The translations under genes and the position numbers were made by a program. A stretch of 64,000 nt of DNA from JBBTCX01 sp964494205. GTDB lineage: Bacteria; Planctomycetota; Phycisphaerae; UBA1845. Location: NCBI GenBank assembly GCA_964494205.1, contig CAZBRD010000012.1, positions 124,001-188,000 on the forward strand, in the 5' to 3' direction. The notes beneath the pieces are model-generated. The model was not told the DNA's origin and ran no database searches. It saw only the letters and a program-made list of their open reading frames with translations. The first letter of the stretch is position 1; each line of letters begins with the position of its first letter. Positions 35,018 to 44,068 of this stretch are shown here, in pieces.

Positions 35018-35455
35018 ATGATGTTGAATCCGGCCAGTCAGTCCAGCATTCAGGGGGAGGTCCTCATCGCCTATGAACCGGCGACGGTGCTCGTTCCCTG
35101 GATCCAGGATGTTGACGACCGGCTGCGGCCCGACGGGCTATTCGTGCGACACGCCCACTCGACGAGCGAGGCAGTCTCCAGCATCGAGCATCGTCAGCCC
35201 CGCGCTGTGGTCGTCACCTCGGATCGCAAACGCTTCGACGGGCTGTCGCTGCTTCGCATCATTCGTTCGCGAAACGCGCACGTCCCCTGCTGGCTGGTGA
35301 CCGAAGACACCAACCGCCGCCTGCTCGAAATCGCGCTGGCGATGCACGTGGTGTCTGTGCTGCACCATCCGGTCAACAGCGTCGAGTTATCAATCGCTCT
35401 CAAGCGGGTCCTGCTCGGACCTTCATTTATACAAAACAAACCGGTCAATTCATGA
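35018..35455 (+). CDS. Receiver-like protein lacking the usual phosphorylation residues
   Basis: A 145-residue cytoplasmic protein with the response-regulator fold pattern (beta-alpha repeats, VVVTSDRKRFDGLSLLRIIR, then WLVTEDTNRRLLEIAL, then SVLHHPVNSVELSIAL). The expected phosphoacceptor Asp seven residues before the DG is replaced by Thr, and the conserved Lys before Pro is His. It is therefore probably a pseudo-receiver. The start has TAGGTG four bases upstream. It ends 34 bases before groES, which suggests cotranscription with the chaperonins. Confidence 0.7.
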   Translation: MMLNPASQSSIQGEVLIAYEPATVLVPWIQDVDDRLRPDGLFVRHAHSTSEAVSSIEHRQPRAVVVTSDRKRFDGLSLLRIIRSRNAHVPCWLVTEDTNRRLLEIALAMHVVSVLHHPVNSVELSIALKRVLLGPSFIQNKPVNS

Positions 35456-35489
35456 CCAAGGAAACAAGAAAGAAAGGAGTGTTCAATAC

Positions 35490-35786
35490 ATGCCAAAGCT
35501 CAACATCAGACCGCTCGGTGACAAGGTGATCGTCAAGCGCGTGGAAGCCGAAGAACGCACCGCGGGCGGCATCGTTCTGCCGGATAGCGCCAAGGAAAAG
35601 CCCAAGCGCGGCATCATCCTCGCGGTCGGCACGGGCAAGTTGCTCGACGACGGCACGCGCAGCGAAATGCAAGTGAAGAAGAACGACGAAGTGCTTTTCA
35701 CCAGCTACGCCGGCACCGAAATCAAGGTCGACGGCGAAGAGCTCATGATCATGGATGAGAACGACATTCTCGGAATCGTTGGCTAA
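35490..35786 (+). CDS. groES: Co-chaperonin GroES
   Basis: A 98-residue GroES of usual length. It has RPLGDKVIVKRVEAEERTAG, the mobile-loop region GGIVLPDSAKEKPKRG, and a C-terminal EEL-MIMDENDILGIV block. It forms the heptameric lid of GroEL. The ribosome site is AAGGAG, ten bases before ATG. No CIRCE element was found in the short upstream stretch. Confidence 0.98.
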   Translation: MPKLNIRPLGDKVIVKRVEAEERTAGGIVLPDSAKEKPKRGIILAVGTGKLLDDGTRSEMQVKKNDEVLFTSYAGTEIKVDGEELMIMDENDILGIVG

Positions 35787-35921
35787 TTGCGAATATCGAA
35801 GAGCGAATAGCGAGTGAGCTCACGCGATTCTCATTCTTAATTCGCTATTCGCCAATCTTCATTGGAAATATCGAAACGGTGGCAATGGTCCACCAACTAC
35901 CAAAATACGGAGAACTGATTA
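35787..35921. repeat. groES-groEL spacer with an 11-base inverted repeat
   Basis: The arms GCGAATAGCGA (about 35804-35814) and TCGCTATTCGC (about 35843-35853) are exact reverse complements separated by 28 bases. They may form an RNA hairpin that uncouples or processes the groES-groEL message, or be a member of a repeat family. Confidence 0.6.
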
Positions 35922-37601
<1,680 letters not shown>

Positions 37602-37658
37602 CCTATTTGGGACCGGTTTCCAACCGGTCTTTCATCGGAGCGGTAATGATATTTTGAT

Positions 37659-37692
37659 GTGGGACCGGCTAACTGCTGGTCCCACATTTTTG
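37659..37692 (+). terminator. Intrinsic terminator of groEL
   Basis: Stem GTGGGACC (37659-37666) and GGTCCCAC (37678-37685) with an 11-base loop is followed by ATTTTTG. It lies 57 bases after the groEL stop. A second, weaker ACCGGTTTCCAACCGGT hairpin lies between. Confidence 0.85.
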
Positions 37693-37698
37693 TTCACT

Positions 37699-38403
37699 AT
37701 GCTGCGAGAGGATCATTTGATAACAAACGCAGCCAAGCAAGTACCCGTTCATCCGTGTATTTATTGTGGTTCAACTGACGCGATTACGGATGACCACGTT
37801 CCACCAAAATGCGTTGTACCAAGAATCGCACACTGTAAGCTTCTACGAGTTTCTTGTTGCAATAAATGCAATCAGAAATTCTCGTTCAACGATGAGTACT
37901 TCCAACTGATGCTTTTGCTACGCGATGACGTCTTTGGACACCCAGCGGCACAAGAGCTGTACCAAAAAGTCATCAGATCATTAGCATCTCCCAAGAAGCA
38001 GAAGACGCTTCGTCGTCTAAAGCAACATATTAGTCGCGTCGATATTTGTACCCCGTCAGGACTTTTTCTTGGCAACGGAGATGCCTGTGCTGTTGACCTT
38101 ACCAGGCTAAACAGCGTAGCCAGCCGAATCGTTCGTGCATTGTATTTCAAGCACAAGGGAGTACCCGTCACTACATCGCAAACCGTTTCAGCGTGGTCCG
38201 AGGATGCATTTGACGAGCGTTACAGAAATAATGTGACCGAACTTCACCAAACAATTGTCGCTCCCCTTTTTCGGCAACCTCAAATCGATGTGGAACCGGG
38301 CGTTTTCTGCTATAGGTTTCTGTTTGCTGTCGATAACGAATGTGCTTCAGTATGGTGGCTTGAGTTCTTTGGCTCAGTTCGGTTTCTCGGCTGCACGACG
38401 TAA
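37699..38403 (+). CDS. HNH-like zinc protein
   Basis: A 234-residue protein beginning MLREDHLITN. The N-terminal part carries CIYCGSTDAITDDHVPPKC and then SCCNKCNQKFSFNDEY. The paired CXXC motifs with an intervening DH resemble an HNH endonuclease-type zinc site. The remaining 140 residues have no recognised domain. Codon use is more AT-rich than the neighbours, and it sits beside a REP/transposase cluster, so acquisition by transfer is possible. Nuclease activity is not certain. Confidence 0.6.
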   Translation: MLREDHLITNAAKQVPVHPCIYCGSTDAITDDHVPPKCVVPRIAHCKLLRVSCCNKCNQKFSFNDEYFQLMLLLRDDVFGHPAAQELYQKVIRSLASPKKQKTLRRLKQHISRVDICTPSGLFLGNGDACAVDLTRLNSVASRIVRALYFKHKGVPVTTSQTVSAWSEDAFDERYRNNVTELHQTIVAPLFRQPQIDVEPGVFCYRFLFAVDNECASVWWLEFFGSVRFLGCTT

Positions 38404-38423
38404 GTTCATTACTTCCTAGTCGC

Positions 38424-38448
38424 GTAGGGTGGGTGCTCTGCACCCACC
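38424..38448. repeat. REP-like palindrome 1
   Basis: GTAGGGTGGGTGCTCTGCACCCACC: arms GGTGGGTGC / GCACCCACC. It is one of five related palindromes around the RAYT transposase gene. Confidence 0.8.
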
Positions 38449-38450
38449 TT

Positions 38451-39041
38451 TTATTCGCCCACGACTTCTTCAACTGCTTCCTGCCTCGTCAACTGTTCTT
38501 GATCTTCCTTTGTTCGTTTGCCTCTACAAATGCACTGCCAATCAACGTCGTAATCACCATTCGTCACAAAACGACGGAACGTCGAATACGCCCAGCTATG
38601 CGGGCATTTCACGTGGCCATGTTTGACCGGATTGAAATGTATGTAATCACACAAACGGTTGTATTCCTCTTCATCGCGCACGACGTGTTCCCAAAACCGG
38701 CGATGCCAAATACCGCGCTCGCCCTGCCTGATACGCGATCGACTTCGGCCTGATTCGCTCCCGCCACGATCACGATAGGTGATCGTGAAACGAGACTTGA
38801 TCAGCCGCCATCGTGTCGAGAAATTGGTGTCACCCTGTGGCAACGTCCAAATACAATGAAGGTGATCCGGCAATAATACCGTAGCCAATATTTCGAACGG
38901 CAATTCCGCCCGAGTCAGCCGGATAGCGGCGCGAAGAGACGCTCGGGCTGCCGGGCTTGTTAGAATCGGTCGACGGAAATTCGTGACCGCAGTGAAGAAA
39001 AACGTCGCGCCCGGGATGAATGCTCGCAGATACGATGACAT
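38451..39041 (-). CDS. REP-associated tyrosine transposase (RAYT, IS200-like)
   Basis: A 196-residue single-strand transposase of the Y1 family. The HUH motif is DHLHCIW, and the catalytic Tyr is probably in DEEEYNRLCDYIHFNPVKHG. The opening ATFFFTAVTNFRRPIL is also typical of RAYTs. The gene is flanked by REP-like palindromes at 38424, 39095, 39158, 39242 and 39913, as RAYT genes usually are. The start at 39041 (MSSYLRAF) is preferred to an upstream in-frame ATG. RAYTs probably mobilise their cognate REPs. Confidence 0.93.
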   Translation of the reverse strand: MSSYLRAFIPGATFFFTAVTNFRRPILTSPAARASLRAAIRLTRAELPFEILATVLLPDHLHCIWTLPQGDTNFSTRWRLIKSRFTITYRDRGGSESGRSRSRIRQGERGIWHRRFWEHVVRDEEEYNRLCDYIHFNPVKHGHVKCPHSWAYSTFRRFVTNGDYDVDWQCICRGKRTKEDQEQLTRQEAVEEVVGE

Positions 39042-39094
39042 TCGGCGAAGCGTAGCGCGCCCGGGCCTTAATGGCAACGGACCGCTCTAACAAA

Positions 39095-39120
39095 AGGTGG
39101 GTTCAGAGAACCCACCCTAC
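39095..39120. repeat. REP-like palindrome 2
   Basis: Core GGTGGGTTCAGAGAACCCAC followed by CCTAC, oriented opposite to copy 1. Together with copy 3 (39158) it forms a head-to-head pair separated by another perfect palindrome at 39124-39149 (CCATTTTGCC / GGCAAAATGG). Confidence 0.8.
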
Positions 39121-39157
39121 ATTCCATTTTGCCAGCGCCGGCAAAATGGTCGGCGCC

Positions 39158-39182
39158 GTAGGGTGGGTGCTATGCACCCACC
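39158..39182. repeat. REP-like palindrome 3
   Basis: GTAGGGTGGGTGCTATGCACCCACC, same orientation as copy 1. Confidence 0.8.
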
Positions 39183-39241
39183 TGCTTTTCGAAATGCGAT
39201 ACAATACACCCGTCGTTGTTCGGCAACGAACTGCATAAAAA

Positions 39242-39267
39242 AGGTGGGTTCAAAGAACCCACCCTAC
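39242..39267. repeat. REP-like palindrome 4
   Basis: Core GGTGGGTTCAAAGAACCCAC followed by CCTAC, same orientation as copy 2. It lies 53 bases before the CAP-domain gene. Confidence 0.8.
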
Positions 39268-39319
39268 ATGCCTCTTTGATGTTGTGGTTAGTGCTGTTTA
39301 CGAGAGCATAGGAATAAAG

Positions 39320-39904
39320 ATGAAAACTCTAGCAAGCAGTCTGATATCGATAAGCGCCCTTTCTGCGTTAATCGCGACTGTCGGCTGTGAAAGCGGCGCT
39401 TCCGATTACGCTGGCACGCGCTTTGAGAATCATCGCGCTCCAACAAGCGATGTTTCGAATAGACGCGTCATGTCCCCACAACAGAATCTAGACCTTGAGC
39501 GCGTTTCGAGGCTCATTGTCGAGATGACTAACGCGACTCGAAGTAGCAAGCAGTGTCAAGCGCTGGCACCAAATCCGATGTTAATAAGATTCGCAAACTC
39601 TTATGTTCGTCACCAAGCCAGCACAGACTGTAAGGGTCATGATTGTGACGGAAGTTTCAAAGACCGAGTTGGCAGATATAAGTTGACCATGGGATTCGGC
39701 GAAAACTGTGCCTGGGTCATGAACTCCCAGGGGTACGCCACCGAGAAGGAATTGGCTGAGACTTTTGTGGAAGGGTGGGAGAAGTCGCCACCTCACTATC
39801 GAAACATGATCAACAAGAGATTTGCCGTGACGGGCGTCGGAGTTGCTTACCGCAAGGACTCAAACTCTTACTTCGCAGTACAGATGTTTGGAGACGCAAA
39901 GTAG
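39320..39904 (+). CDS. CAP-domain lipoprotein
   Basis: A 194-residue predicted lipoprotein (signal MKTLASSLISIS..., lipobox near TVGCE). A CAP/SCP domain shows GFGENCAWVM, FVEGWEKSPPHYRNMINKRF and TGVGVAYRKDSNSYFAVQMF. The usual active-site-like His near ASxxxCxGHDCDG and the His in PPHY are present. CAP proteins are secreted and of varied or unknown activity. REP palindromes lie on either side. Confidence 0.88.
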   Translation: MKTLASSLISISALSALIATVGCESGASDYAGTRFENHRAPTSDVSNRRVMSPQQNLDLERVSRLIVEMTNATRSSKQCQALAPNPMLIRFANSYVRHQASTDCKGHDCDGSFKDRVGRYKLTMGFGENCAWVMNSQGYATEKELAETFVEGWEKSPPHYRNMINKRFAVTGVGVAYRKDSNSYFAVQMFGDAK

Positions 39905-40495
39905 GTTGATTTGTGGGTGGGTGCTTTGCGCCCACCTGTTGTGTCGTACATCGCGCCTACGCTTTCAATCATTGCAACGCTGGCGAGTCTCTCCTTCAGC
40001 CCCCCTGAGCTAACATTCCGCGCGAACGAGTGCTCACATCAGGTTCGGAGTTTAGCCGAGCGCTCGTCACGTTATTTGAATGGTGATTCAACCAGCGGAA
40101 AGGAAAAGTCTCCATAGCCCTTAGAAAAACTACTCTTGAACAACCTGTATGTTCAGAAAATGCAATGTCTATGAAACCACAACAACTCGGCCCGCACTTG
40201 CACTCAGTCGCACGGACCGCAAACCCAGCCCGGCTTCACACCAGCAACACCGCCACATCACGTCACACAGGCGATTCTGCGCATTTATTAAATTCTCCAC
40301 GAAAATTCCCGCGTAGCCGCCCCGAGAACCGCGAATTTCACTTGCGCGGCGCAAATGCGCAATGAATTAAACCGCGTTATCGCTATCAAAAACCGCGATG
40401 AAATTCCTCCCGCAAACGCCGCGAATCTTACCGCGTCCGGCATGCAAAATGCTCCCTATTTGCCGGTACCCCTGGCTTTCGAAGGGAGGTGCGGT
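39905..40495. other. Intergenic region upstream of cytidylate kinase-like gene
   Basis: These 591 bases have no supported gene. They hold REP-like copy 5 (39913-39936, GTGGGTGGGTGCTTTGCGCCCACC) near the CAP gene and a CG-rich region with repeated CCGCGAA-like words (about 40310-40430). The frame ahead of the kinase-like gene is open but lacks a ribosome site. Confidence 0.5.
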
Positions 40496-41215
40496 ATGTC
40501 ACGCTCCGAATCACTTCATGCGCCCGATCTCGGCGTCGCGCGGATTCTTGAACGTAGCTTGCGTAATTGGGAACTGGGGCGAATTCAGCGCGTGGAGCGC
40601 GAAACTCCGCAGACTAAGTCGGTGGAGGACTTCATTTGTATCTCACGACTGGTGGGTTCGGGCGGAGGGCAGATCGCACGGATTGTTGCGGAGAAGCTCT
40701 CCTGGTCGTTGTTCGACCGTGAGATTCTGCAACTCATGGCTGGGAATGACGAGACGCGCAAGCACATCTATGAATCGATGGACGAACGCGATCTGCGGTG
40801 GTTTGAGGAGACGACTCGCTCCGTGTTGCAAAGCGAGTTCGGGCGGAACGATTATTTCCATCAACTCTGCAAGACGGCGCTGGGCATCGCACGGCAGGGA
40901 CATGCCGTCTTCCTCGGACGCGCCATCGATCGCGTGCTTCCCCGCGACGTGGGGTTGCGGGTGCGCATCGTCGCACCACAGGATTTTTGTTTACGGAACT
41001 TCGCAGAGAGAATGAAGCTGCCGATCGACAAAGCCCGTACCGAGATGAAGAGAATCGAAAAGGAACGAGCGGAGTTTCTGGAGCGACATTTTCGCGTTCA
41101 CCCGGATGAAGCAGGTCGGTTCGATCTGGGAATCAACTCAGCCACGTTTAGCCATGAGCAAGCGGCTGAGATCATACTCGCGGCGCTTCAGCAAAGAACG
41201 AAAGCGAAGCAGTGA
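40496..41215 (+). CDS. Cytidylate kinase-like protein
   Basis: A 239-residue protein related to the cytidylate-kinase-like family. The nucleotide-binding region is ICISRLVGSGGGQIARIVAE, then LSWSLFDREILQLMA with the typical DRE, and HAVFLGRAIDRVLP follows. A basic lid segment is FAERMKLPIDKARTEMKRIE. The classic P-loop is GSGGGQIA, an atypical form seen in this family. The start at 40496 has GGGAGG six bases upstream. The substrate is unknown. Confidence 0.82.
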   Translation: MSRSESLHAPDLGVARILERSLRNWELGRIQRVERETPQTKSVEDFICISRLVGSGGGQIARIVAEKLSWSLFDREILQLMAGNDETRKHIYESMDERDLRWFEETTRSVLQSEFGRNDYFHQLCKTALGIARQGHAVFLGRAIDRVLPRDVGLRVRIVAPQDFCLRNFAERMKLPIDKARTEMKRIEKERAEFLERHFRVHPDEAGRFDLGINSATFSHEQAAEIILAALQQRTKAKQ

Positions 41216-41278
41216 TTCGCTGGTGTTGCTGCAACCGTGAAGGAATGACCGACCCATCGTTAAACGGGTGGTCATTCA

Positions 41279-41485
41279 TCATGCAAACAACCCTGCCAGA
41301 TGGCCGAGCAGGAGCACGCCGATCAACGCCCACGGTGCGATGATCAACGACATCCACACCTTGCGTCCCTTCTTGTGCAACGCCATGGCTTCGGTCTGCG
41401 TCACGAGAGCGCGTTCAAAGTTCTCGATCTGTCGCTTCTGCTGGTCACGGATTTCTTCGAGCAATGGAATGAGTTTGTCGTTCAT
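41279..41485 (-). CDS. 68-residue single-pass membrane protein
   Basis: A strong ribosome site (GGAGG, seven bases before ATG) supports this small gene. An N-terminal charged coiled-coil-like helix (LIPLLEEIRDQQKRQIENFE) is followed by one membrane helix (SLIIAPWALIGVLLLGHLAG). No family is recognised. It is the last gene before a convergent neighbour and may be cotranscribed with the gene at 41574-42158. Confidence 0.75.
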   Translation of the reverse strand: MNDKLIPLLEEIRDQQKRQIENFERALVTQTEAMALHKKGRKVWMSLIIAPWALIGVLLLGHLAGLFA

Positions 41486-41528
41486 GATTCATCCTCCGAC
41501 TATTCAATCGTGATCACGACCCCCGTTC

Positions 41529-41562
41529 ATCCACCCTTACCAAGGGGGGACACAGGGGGGTC
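41529..41562. repeat. Degenerate copy of the C6-TT-N3-AA-G6 repeat
   Basis: CCACCCTTACCAAGGGGGGA followed by CACAGGGGGGTC. Its layout and core match the copy at 30175-30209, although the left arm is imperfect. Confidence 0.6.
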
Positions 41563-41573
41563 GAACCCCGATC

Positions 41574-42158
41574 TTATGCCTGCACCAACTTCGCATCACA
41601 CGCTGTTCCGCATTCCGGGCACCGCGGTTCCTTTTGGCCACGGAGGTCGTATCCGCACGCGACACAGATCGGTACGCCCTTCGAGGCAAGCTCGCGTCGC
41701 AAGTACTTCTGCAACATGCCGCGATACCACATTCGATTGGCAATCACGTAGGTAAGCACCGCGCTGCCGACGACGATCACGGCTGTGGCTAAGACCGAAC
41801 TTGTTCGCATGAAAACCCAGATGCATAGGCTCGCGACGAGCAGCGTGGACATCGACTGGATGTTGCCCATCGCGCGTTTGAAGACGGGATCCTGGTAGGC
41901 CCGTTGAATGGCTTCGTTCTGTTCGAAAACGTCTTTGTAGTAGTTGAGTTCGGGGACCGCGTTGTAGGTTCGCGGCTTGCACTTTTCGATCAGTTCGCGG
42001 TCGTCGGCTTCGAAACAATCGCCTTGCTGATCGGCCAGCTCGCAGGTGTGCACATAGAGATCGCGAATCTCCTGCACGAGTTGCAGGACCTTCGCGTTGC
42101 TGGTTGAAGTACTTTTTGTAGGTTCGAGAACCAGTGTATCGCTGGTCGACATACTCAC
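41574..42158 (-). CDS. Membrane protein with C-terminal zinc ribbon
   Basis: A 194-residue protein. The N-terminal half is a soluble helical region rich in charged residues. Two hydrophobic segments (about 108-145: LLVASLCIWVFMRTSS, AVIVVGSAVLTYVIAN) follow. At the end is a zinc ribbon, CVACGYDLRG...PRCPECGT, of the type frequent in planctomycetes. The function is unknown. Confidence 0.78.
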   Translation of the reverse strand: MSMSTSDTLVLEPTKSTSTSNAKVLQLVQEIRDLYVHTCELADQQGDCFEADDRELIEKCKPRTYNAVPELNYYKDVFEQNEAIQRAYQDPVFKRAMGNIQSMSTLLVASLCIWVFMRTSSVLATAVIVVGSAVLTYVIANRMWYRGMLQKYLRRELASKGVPICVACGYDLRGQKEPRCPECGTACDAKLVQA

Positions 42159-42578
42159 GTCTCCAGAACGATGCTGTGGTGTGGTGACTTCTTTTGAATT
42201 TCCGGCGTGCGATGCCGCGCGAGGGATCCCCCCCGGTCCCTCGCGCGATCGCCTGCTACGCCGAAGCGATTTCGTTCTTTAATGATGCAATGCGGCCGAG
42301 CGTTTCCTGTCATGGCGCGGCCACAGCCTGCGATTTGACAACCCCCTCCAAACAACCTTGAACCTGAACGCACGACCAACGGGGCTGATATGCTGCCCGG
42401 TCGATTTTCCCGTGTTAATTGAGGATACGATATCGCATTGGGCGATGCGATTGGGCTATGTTATCGAACTATTCACCTTCGAATGTGACGGAACGCGAAA
42501 GATGTGTGAAAAGCGATTGCAGGTGAAACAGGTCTACAAAGAAGAACTCGATGGTAACGAGCTGCAATTGCAGCGAAC
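42159..42578. other. Intergenic region with a GC-rich palindrome
   Basis: The minus-strand gene start at 42158 is preceded by a perfect palindrome: CGCGCGAGGGA (42216-42226) and TCCCTCGCGCG (42237-42247) around a 10-base loop. No T-run follows on either side. A 45-codon plus-strand frame (ATG 42445) lacks a good ribosome site and is not called. Confidence 0.5.
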
Positions 42579-43577
42579 TTAGGACTTGCGAGCAGCGGTT
42601 GTTGGCGATTCCCAGATGACGTCGCGAACATCGAACACAGGACCACCGGTGCAGCAAAGTTCGTAGCGCCAGCCGTCAATGTCGCTTGCGTCGTGGACTG
42701 GAACGACGCAGGATTGGCAAGTGCCAAGTCCGCAGGCCATCGATCGCTCCATGCAGACGTAACACTCGATGGCACGCGCGGTGCAATACTCTGCGACGCT
42801 GCGCATCATCGGCTCCGGGCCGCAGGTGTAGACGACCAGGTCCGTGGCACTGACGGGATTGGCTTCGTGATAGGCAGCCATGGCTGACCCGACGTAGCCG
42901 CGGAAGCCGATCGAGCCGTCATCGGTGCTCAACACGACGGGGACATCAAATCGAGCGAACTCGCCGGCTGCCTTGGTTGCTGTTCGCGCGGTGGAATTGA
43001 CTGGCATCGATTGATCGAGCGATAGCGCGAGCAGCTCTTTCTCTTGCGCGCCACAGAATGCAACGGTGGTTCGGTCCGCGCGTGAAAGAAATTCAGCGAG
43101 CCATAGCATAGGTGGTAGCCCTACGCCACCGGCTACGCACCATGCGTGCTGCTTACTCTTGCTGATTGGGAATCTATTGCCCAATGGTCCAAGCACGCTG
43201 ATCGGATCGTCTGTCGTCAGGCTGCTCAACCAGCGCGTGCCCGCCCCGACCACACGATAGATCACGGTGATCAACGCGCGCGATCCGCTACGTACGAAGC
43301 CCGCGATGCTGTACGCGCGGCGCAGTAATGGTTCCGACGCGCCTACTAACCAGGTTGTAGCATTCGTCGCGCTACAAGTCGTGAAATCGCCTGTGTCGAT
43401 CGAAGGATGTCGTTCAGGGCACAGGTGCACAAACTCGCCGGGTTCTGCGTCGGGGAACTGAGCGACTTCGAACATCAATCGATAATGATCAGTGCAGATT
43501 CGTTCGTTGCATTGCACGATGCCGGTTTGGATAAGGGGCTTGCTTGGGAAGGTGTTGCCGGGCGCGGTACTGATCAT
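42579..43577 (-). CDS. Dihydroorotate dehydrogenase electron-transfer subunit-like protein (PyrK type)
   Basis: A 332-residue flavin/iron-sulfur reductase. An FAD-binding RRAYSIA, an NAD-binding region (CVAGGVGLPPML) and a C-terminal [2Fe-2S] segment (CMERSMACGLGTCQSC ... ELCCTGGPVF) match PyrK and related proteins. It would move electrons between NAD(H) and a partner such as PyrD. No pyrD gene is adjacent, so the partner is uncertain. The start at 43577 lies 12 bases after a terminator-like T-run, so expression may be controlled by attenuation; it has no strong ribosome site. Confidence 0.82.
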   Translation of the reverse strand: MISTAPGNTFPSKPLIQTGIVQCNERICTDHYRLMFEVAQFPDAEPGEFVHLCPERHPSIDTGDFTTCSATNATTWLVGASEPLLRRAYSIAGFVRSGSRALITVIYRVVGAGTRWLSSLTTDDPISVLGPLGNRFPISKSKQHAWCVAGGVGLPPMLWLAEFLSRADRTTVAFCGAQEKELLALSLDQSMPVNSTARTATKAAGEFARFDVPVVLSTDDGSIGFRGYVGSAMAAYHEANPVSATDLVVYTCGPEPMMRSVAEYCTARAIECYVCMERSMACGLGTCQSCVVPVHDASDIDGWRYELCCTGGPVFDVRDVIWESPTTAARKS

Positions 43578-43587
43578 CGAAGTTCCA

Positions 43588-43634
43588 ACAAAAAAACTTC
43601 CGGAAACCAAGCTAAGCTCAGCTTCCGGAAGTCC
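43588..43634 (-). terminator. Terminator or attenuator hairpin directly before the PyrK-like gene
   Basis: On the minus strand, CTTCCGGAA...TTCCGGAAG (nine-base arms, 17-base loop) is followed by TTTTTTTG. The T-run ends about 12 bases before the ATG of the PyrK-like gene. It could end a short upstream RNA or attenuate the downstream gene. Confidence 0.75.
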
Positions 43635-43808
43635 GCCACGGCATTAGATGCCGCATTTCGAAGATCATTTTTGTGTCTCGTTCACCGCGTCTGTCAGCGT
43701 GCGAATCAGACATCGCATCCCGCTGCTTGGACAAGCGATTTTCTATTTCAAGGTAGCCAATCTGTCAATTGGCAGGGTGGACTCTATGTCTCTACCAATT
43801 ATTCCGTA
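43635..43808 (-). ncRNA. Candidate structured leader or small RNA upstream of the PyrK-like gene
   Basis: On the minus strand a transcript starting near 43808 would run about 220 bases to the terminator. It would pass through GCCAAT/ATTGGC with a TGACAG loop, an outer GGTAG/CTACC pair, TGCGA/TCGCA and CGGCAT-CTA-ATGCCG hairpins. No open frame was supported in it. It may be a small RNA or a riboswitch/attenuator leader. No known RNA family is recognised. Confidence 0.4.
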
Positions 43809-43814
43809 AGTGTA

Positions 43815-43843
43815 TTATTATTAACAGGTTATGAAGTTCGCAA
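43815..43843 (-). promoter_or_regulatory. Candidate sigma70-type promoter
   Basis: On the minus strand TTGCGA (43843-43838) and TAATAA (43820-43815) lie 17 bases apart, which gives a start near 43808 for the structured leader. It lies in a notably AT-rich stretch. Confidence 0.45.
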
Positions 43844-44068
43844 ATACTCGGCGCGACAGAAAATGTTGCAAAATTTCTTCTGTGAAAATCTTTTTGGCAC
43901 TCTCGCAACGAAGCGCAGAAGAAACCTTATATTTTATCGCATTGCCATTAAAATAGGTGATTCGCGACGCTGCCTAGATTCGCTGCCTTAGGGAGGCTGC
44001 GAACGCACCAGTTCGTATGTGTCTATTGAATAGATGGTTACGAGATTCGGCTCGCGATCCCGGCTGCT

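Noticed and set aside
35456..35489. CIRCE operator in front of groES
   Set aside because: No TTAGCACTC-N9-GAGTGCTAA-like sequence is present.
42445..42582. A 45-codon plus-strand frame opposite the PyrK-like gene end
   Set aside because: No ribosome site, no homology recognised, and it overlaps the 3' end of the minus-strand gene.
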